20,347 nt of DNA from Purshia tridentata (lineage: Eukaryota; Streptophyta; Magnoliopsida; Rosales; Rosaceae). The position numbers were made by a program, and so were the translations under genes. The DNA lies in assembly GCA_003254885.1 (NCBI GenBank), contig QANT01007464.1:1-20347 (forward strand). Reading direction: 5' to 3'. The notes under the pieces are model-generated. The model ran no database searches, was not told the origin of the DNA, and saw only the letters and a program-made list of their open reading frames with translations. Each line of letters starts with the position of its first letter. The first letter of the stretch is position 1. Shown here in pieces: positions 18,666-20,347 of this stretch.

Positions 18666-18673
18666 TATATAAA
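18666..18673 (+). promoter_or_regulatory. Probable TATA box of the pirin gene
   Basis: The sequence tatataaa within ctatataaagg is a canonical plant TATA box. Transcription would start near 18700, giving an 85-nt leader before ATG 18785. A second candidate, tatatata at 18632-18639, would start transcripts early enough to include ATG 18683. Confidence 0.65.
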
Positions 18674-18784
18674 GGAGGCTTTATGAGAGCTGCTATAACA
18701 CACAACAAGCTACTGTTTAGTGCAACCAGAGCACCAAAATATCATATCAACTCCATCATAGTCCCTTCTTTTATCAGAAACATC

Positions 18785-19959
18785 ATGTCTGACCCAGATC
18801 AAGCCCCTGCTTTCAACACACCCAGAATGGTGGTCAAGAAGGTCCTGGCCAAGTCCCAAAATGAAGGTGATGGTGCTCTTGTTAGAAGAGCCATTGGAAG
18901 GTAACTTTTTTTTTTTTTTTAATCAGTTTTTGGCTCATGGGTCTTTGCCATTTCGATCTCTATTTTTTATTTGGGATTCATTTTCATTGTTTCAATTTAT
19001 GGGTTCTTGTGTTCTTGAGTTTTTGACTTCTGGGTTTTCATTGCTTTGTGGAATAATCTGACTTTCAGGAGTGATTTGAAGAACTTGGATCCATTTCTCA
19101 TGCTCGATGACTTTTCAGGTTTGCAAATTGCATACATGATAGTACTGTAAACTCTGTTAATTTCCATGTGTCAATTTTCCTTTTGGGTTTTGGATCATAA
19201 AATTAACTTGGCTTTGACATTTTGGTCTGTTTTTAAATCTTGTAGTATCTCCTCCTGCTGGGTTTCCTGATCATCCACACAGAGGTTCTTCCATCATTTC
19301 CACCATTGTCATGCACATTCATTCATGTTGTTCAACAAAAATATATGCTTGACTAATTAATCATTTCTGCTTCTTTGGTTTGTTTGTATACTATTTTACA
19401 GGTTTTGAGACTGTCACATATGTGCTAAAGGTATTTGAATTTCCAAAATTGTAAAACTAAACATTTTTTCTTGGCACCTGTTAAAGATTTTCAAATTTTG
19501 ATCCCTTTTCTTAGAGTCTTAAAATTAGGGCCATTGTCTAGTGCTAGGAACCCCTTCGAATAGCGATTTTCTCAAACTCACTTGTGCAATACTTGGAACT
19601 CCTTTTGGTGCTTGACCTCCCAACTTTTGATAGTATTTTAAAATTCTATAAAAAAGGAGTCACAACTCACAAGTCAAATGAGCGCAATAAGGAGACTTTT
19701 GAGTTTTGACCCCCTTTTTTCAGAGCCTTAAAAAAATGACCATATAACATCATGTAGTGCTACAACCTCGTTTAGGACTCAAACCTCAAAACTCCTTTTA
19801 AATTCTTAAGCTCTAGAAAAAGTAACAGTTTTTTATTTCTGCAAAAATATAAGAAAATGCCAGTAAGAAACTCATCTCCAACTTTTTTGATATCAGGGAG
19901 GCATTACTCACCAAGACTTTGCAGGGAACAAGGGTACTATTGGAGCTGGAGATGTGCAG
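18785..19959 (+). CDS. PRN: Pirin-like protein (cupin superfamily), 5' part, five exons
   Basis: Pirins are bicupin, iron-binding nuclear or cytosolic proteins; plant members bind the G-protein alpha subunit and affect germination and light responses (family knowledge). Exons are 18785-18900, 19069-19118, 19246-19284, 19402-19430 and 19897-19959. All use GT-AG sites and join in frame. The protein begins MSDPDQAPAFNTPRMVVKKV and continues with RSDLKNLDPFLMLDDFSV, then PPAGFPDHPHRGFETVTYVL, then GGITHQDFAGNKGTIGAGDV. The HPH of exon 3 corresponds to the first two metal ligands (His56 and His58 in human pirin). The other two (His101 and Glu103) would lie in the next exon, outside the window. The pirin family is usually about 290-300 residues, of which about 99 are seen. 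I chose ATG 18785 because it fits pirin N-termini and the TATA box; an in-frame ATG at 18683 is possible. Confidence 0.93.
19431..19896 (+). other. Pirin intron with a diverged direct repeat
   Basis: Within this 466-bp intron, a stretch starting ttttgatcccttttcttaga near 19496 resembles one starting ttttgacccccttttttcag near 19705. Each is followed by a taaaa motif and gtctagtgct or atgtagtgct. No coding signature was seen. Confidence 0.5.
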
Positions 19960-20021
19960 GTAAGTGGTAGTAGTTGAATGATTTGATCAGTGTTGTGTTA
20001 AAAAGAAAAAGAAAAAAGGGT

Positions 20022-20244
20022 AAGCTATTCCGACCACCCTTCATTGTTGAGTTGACCATTCTTGAGATATTCGATAATAGTCTACCGAAATATTTGTATT
20101 ATTTCAGTAGACTATTGTAGAATAGTACAAATATACAAAAGAATTTAGTGGTTGGCCACCCAAAATAACACAAATATTTCAATAAACTATTATCGAATGT
20201 TCTAAGGTAGTCAATTCAGTAATAGAGAGTGATCGGAATAGCTT
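20022..20244. mobile_element. MITE in a pirin intron
   Basis: A 223-bp element with long imperfect inverted arms. The left end aagctattccgaccac, with attcgataatagt further in, matches the reverse complement of the right end (aagctattccgatcac and attcgataatagt). The arms extend over roughly 80 bp each, with a short inner hairpin around tagtctaccga and tcagtagacta. It has no coding capacity, and no clear target duplication was found. Confidence 0.85.
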
Positions 20245-20347
20245 GTGCCAAAAAGTAAAAAGAAGTTTTTTTTTTTCTTTTTACCATGAAAATAAAATTA
20301 AAAAAAGGTTAATGATTGATTATGTATTAAGCTTTGTTTGATGTGAT
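20245..20347 (+). other. Pirin intron continuing past the window end
   Basis: Only AT-rich intron sequence is seen; the next exon, expected to carry the remaining metal ligands, is not reached. Confidence 0.6.

Noticed and set aside
18491..18784. Treating the long frame from 18491 as the pirin start
   Set aside because: It lies upstream of the TATA box, and the encoded residues have no pirin similarity. Only the ATG at 18683 or 18785 is reasonable.
1..20347. A defence-type or other undescribed gene system
   Set aside because: All three supported genes belong to known plant families, and the remaining structure is explained by transposon remnants, duplications and microsatellites.

Overview
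This window is nuclear DNA of a flowering plant, most likely a eudicot. It is AT-rich, its genes are split by many GT-AG introns, and its spacers and introns hold LINE fragments, MITEs and foldback elements. Three genes, all on the + strand, can be supported. No bacterial-style operon, CRISPR array, tRNA or rRNA is seen.

Region 1 (1-12.4 kb) is the 3' four fifths of a NUP160-type nucleoporin gene. I resolve 19 coding exons between 595 and 11872. They join in one frame into 1171 residues ending at a TGA stop. The N-terminal part, most of the beta-propeller, lies upstream of the window. Its introns hold an antisense internally deleted LINE (intron at 716-1611), a sense 5'-truncated LINE with a poly(A) tail (intron at 7273-9071), and a MITE whose terminal repeat starts at an exon edge and contains the splice donor (9759-10174).

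Region 2 (12.4-14.9 kb) is intergenic and repeat-built. A Mutator-like MITE with a perfect 9-bp target duplication lies at 13091-13464. Most of it, plus flanking DNA, recurs at 14371-14723, and an AT-rich foldback structure with a 23-bp-arm hairpin sits between the two copies.

Region 3 (14.9-15.3 kb) is a small intronless gene for a ubiquitin-fold protein without the C-terminal Gly-Gly, so probably not a conjugated modifier. Its start codon is ambiguous.

Region 4 (15.3-18.6 kb) is intergenic. It holds a 29-bp-arm hairpin, a large inverted repeat (about 16680-17052) with a third related arm beside it, and a GGGC-rich repeat with internal AT-rich minirepeats.

Region 5 (18.6-20.35 kb) is the 5' part of a pirin (cupin) gene: five exons ending after the first two metal-binding histidines, with the rest beyond the window. 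Its last visible intron carries another MITE.

The three genes have unrelated roles (nuclear pore scaffold, ubiquitin fold, pirin) and show no sign of acting together. I found no convincing undescribed system. The most interesting points are transposon-gene junctions, duplicated splice donors, a possible 9-nt microexon and alternative starts in the two smaller genes.
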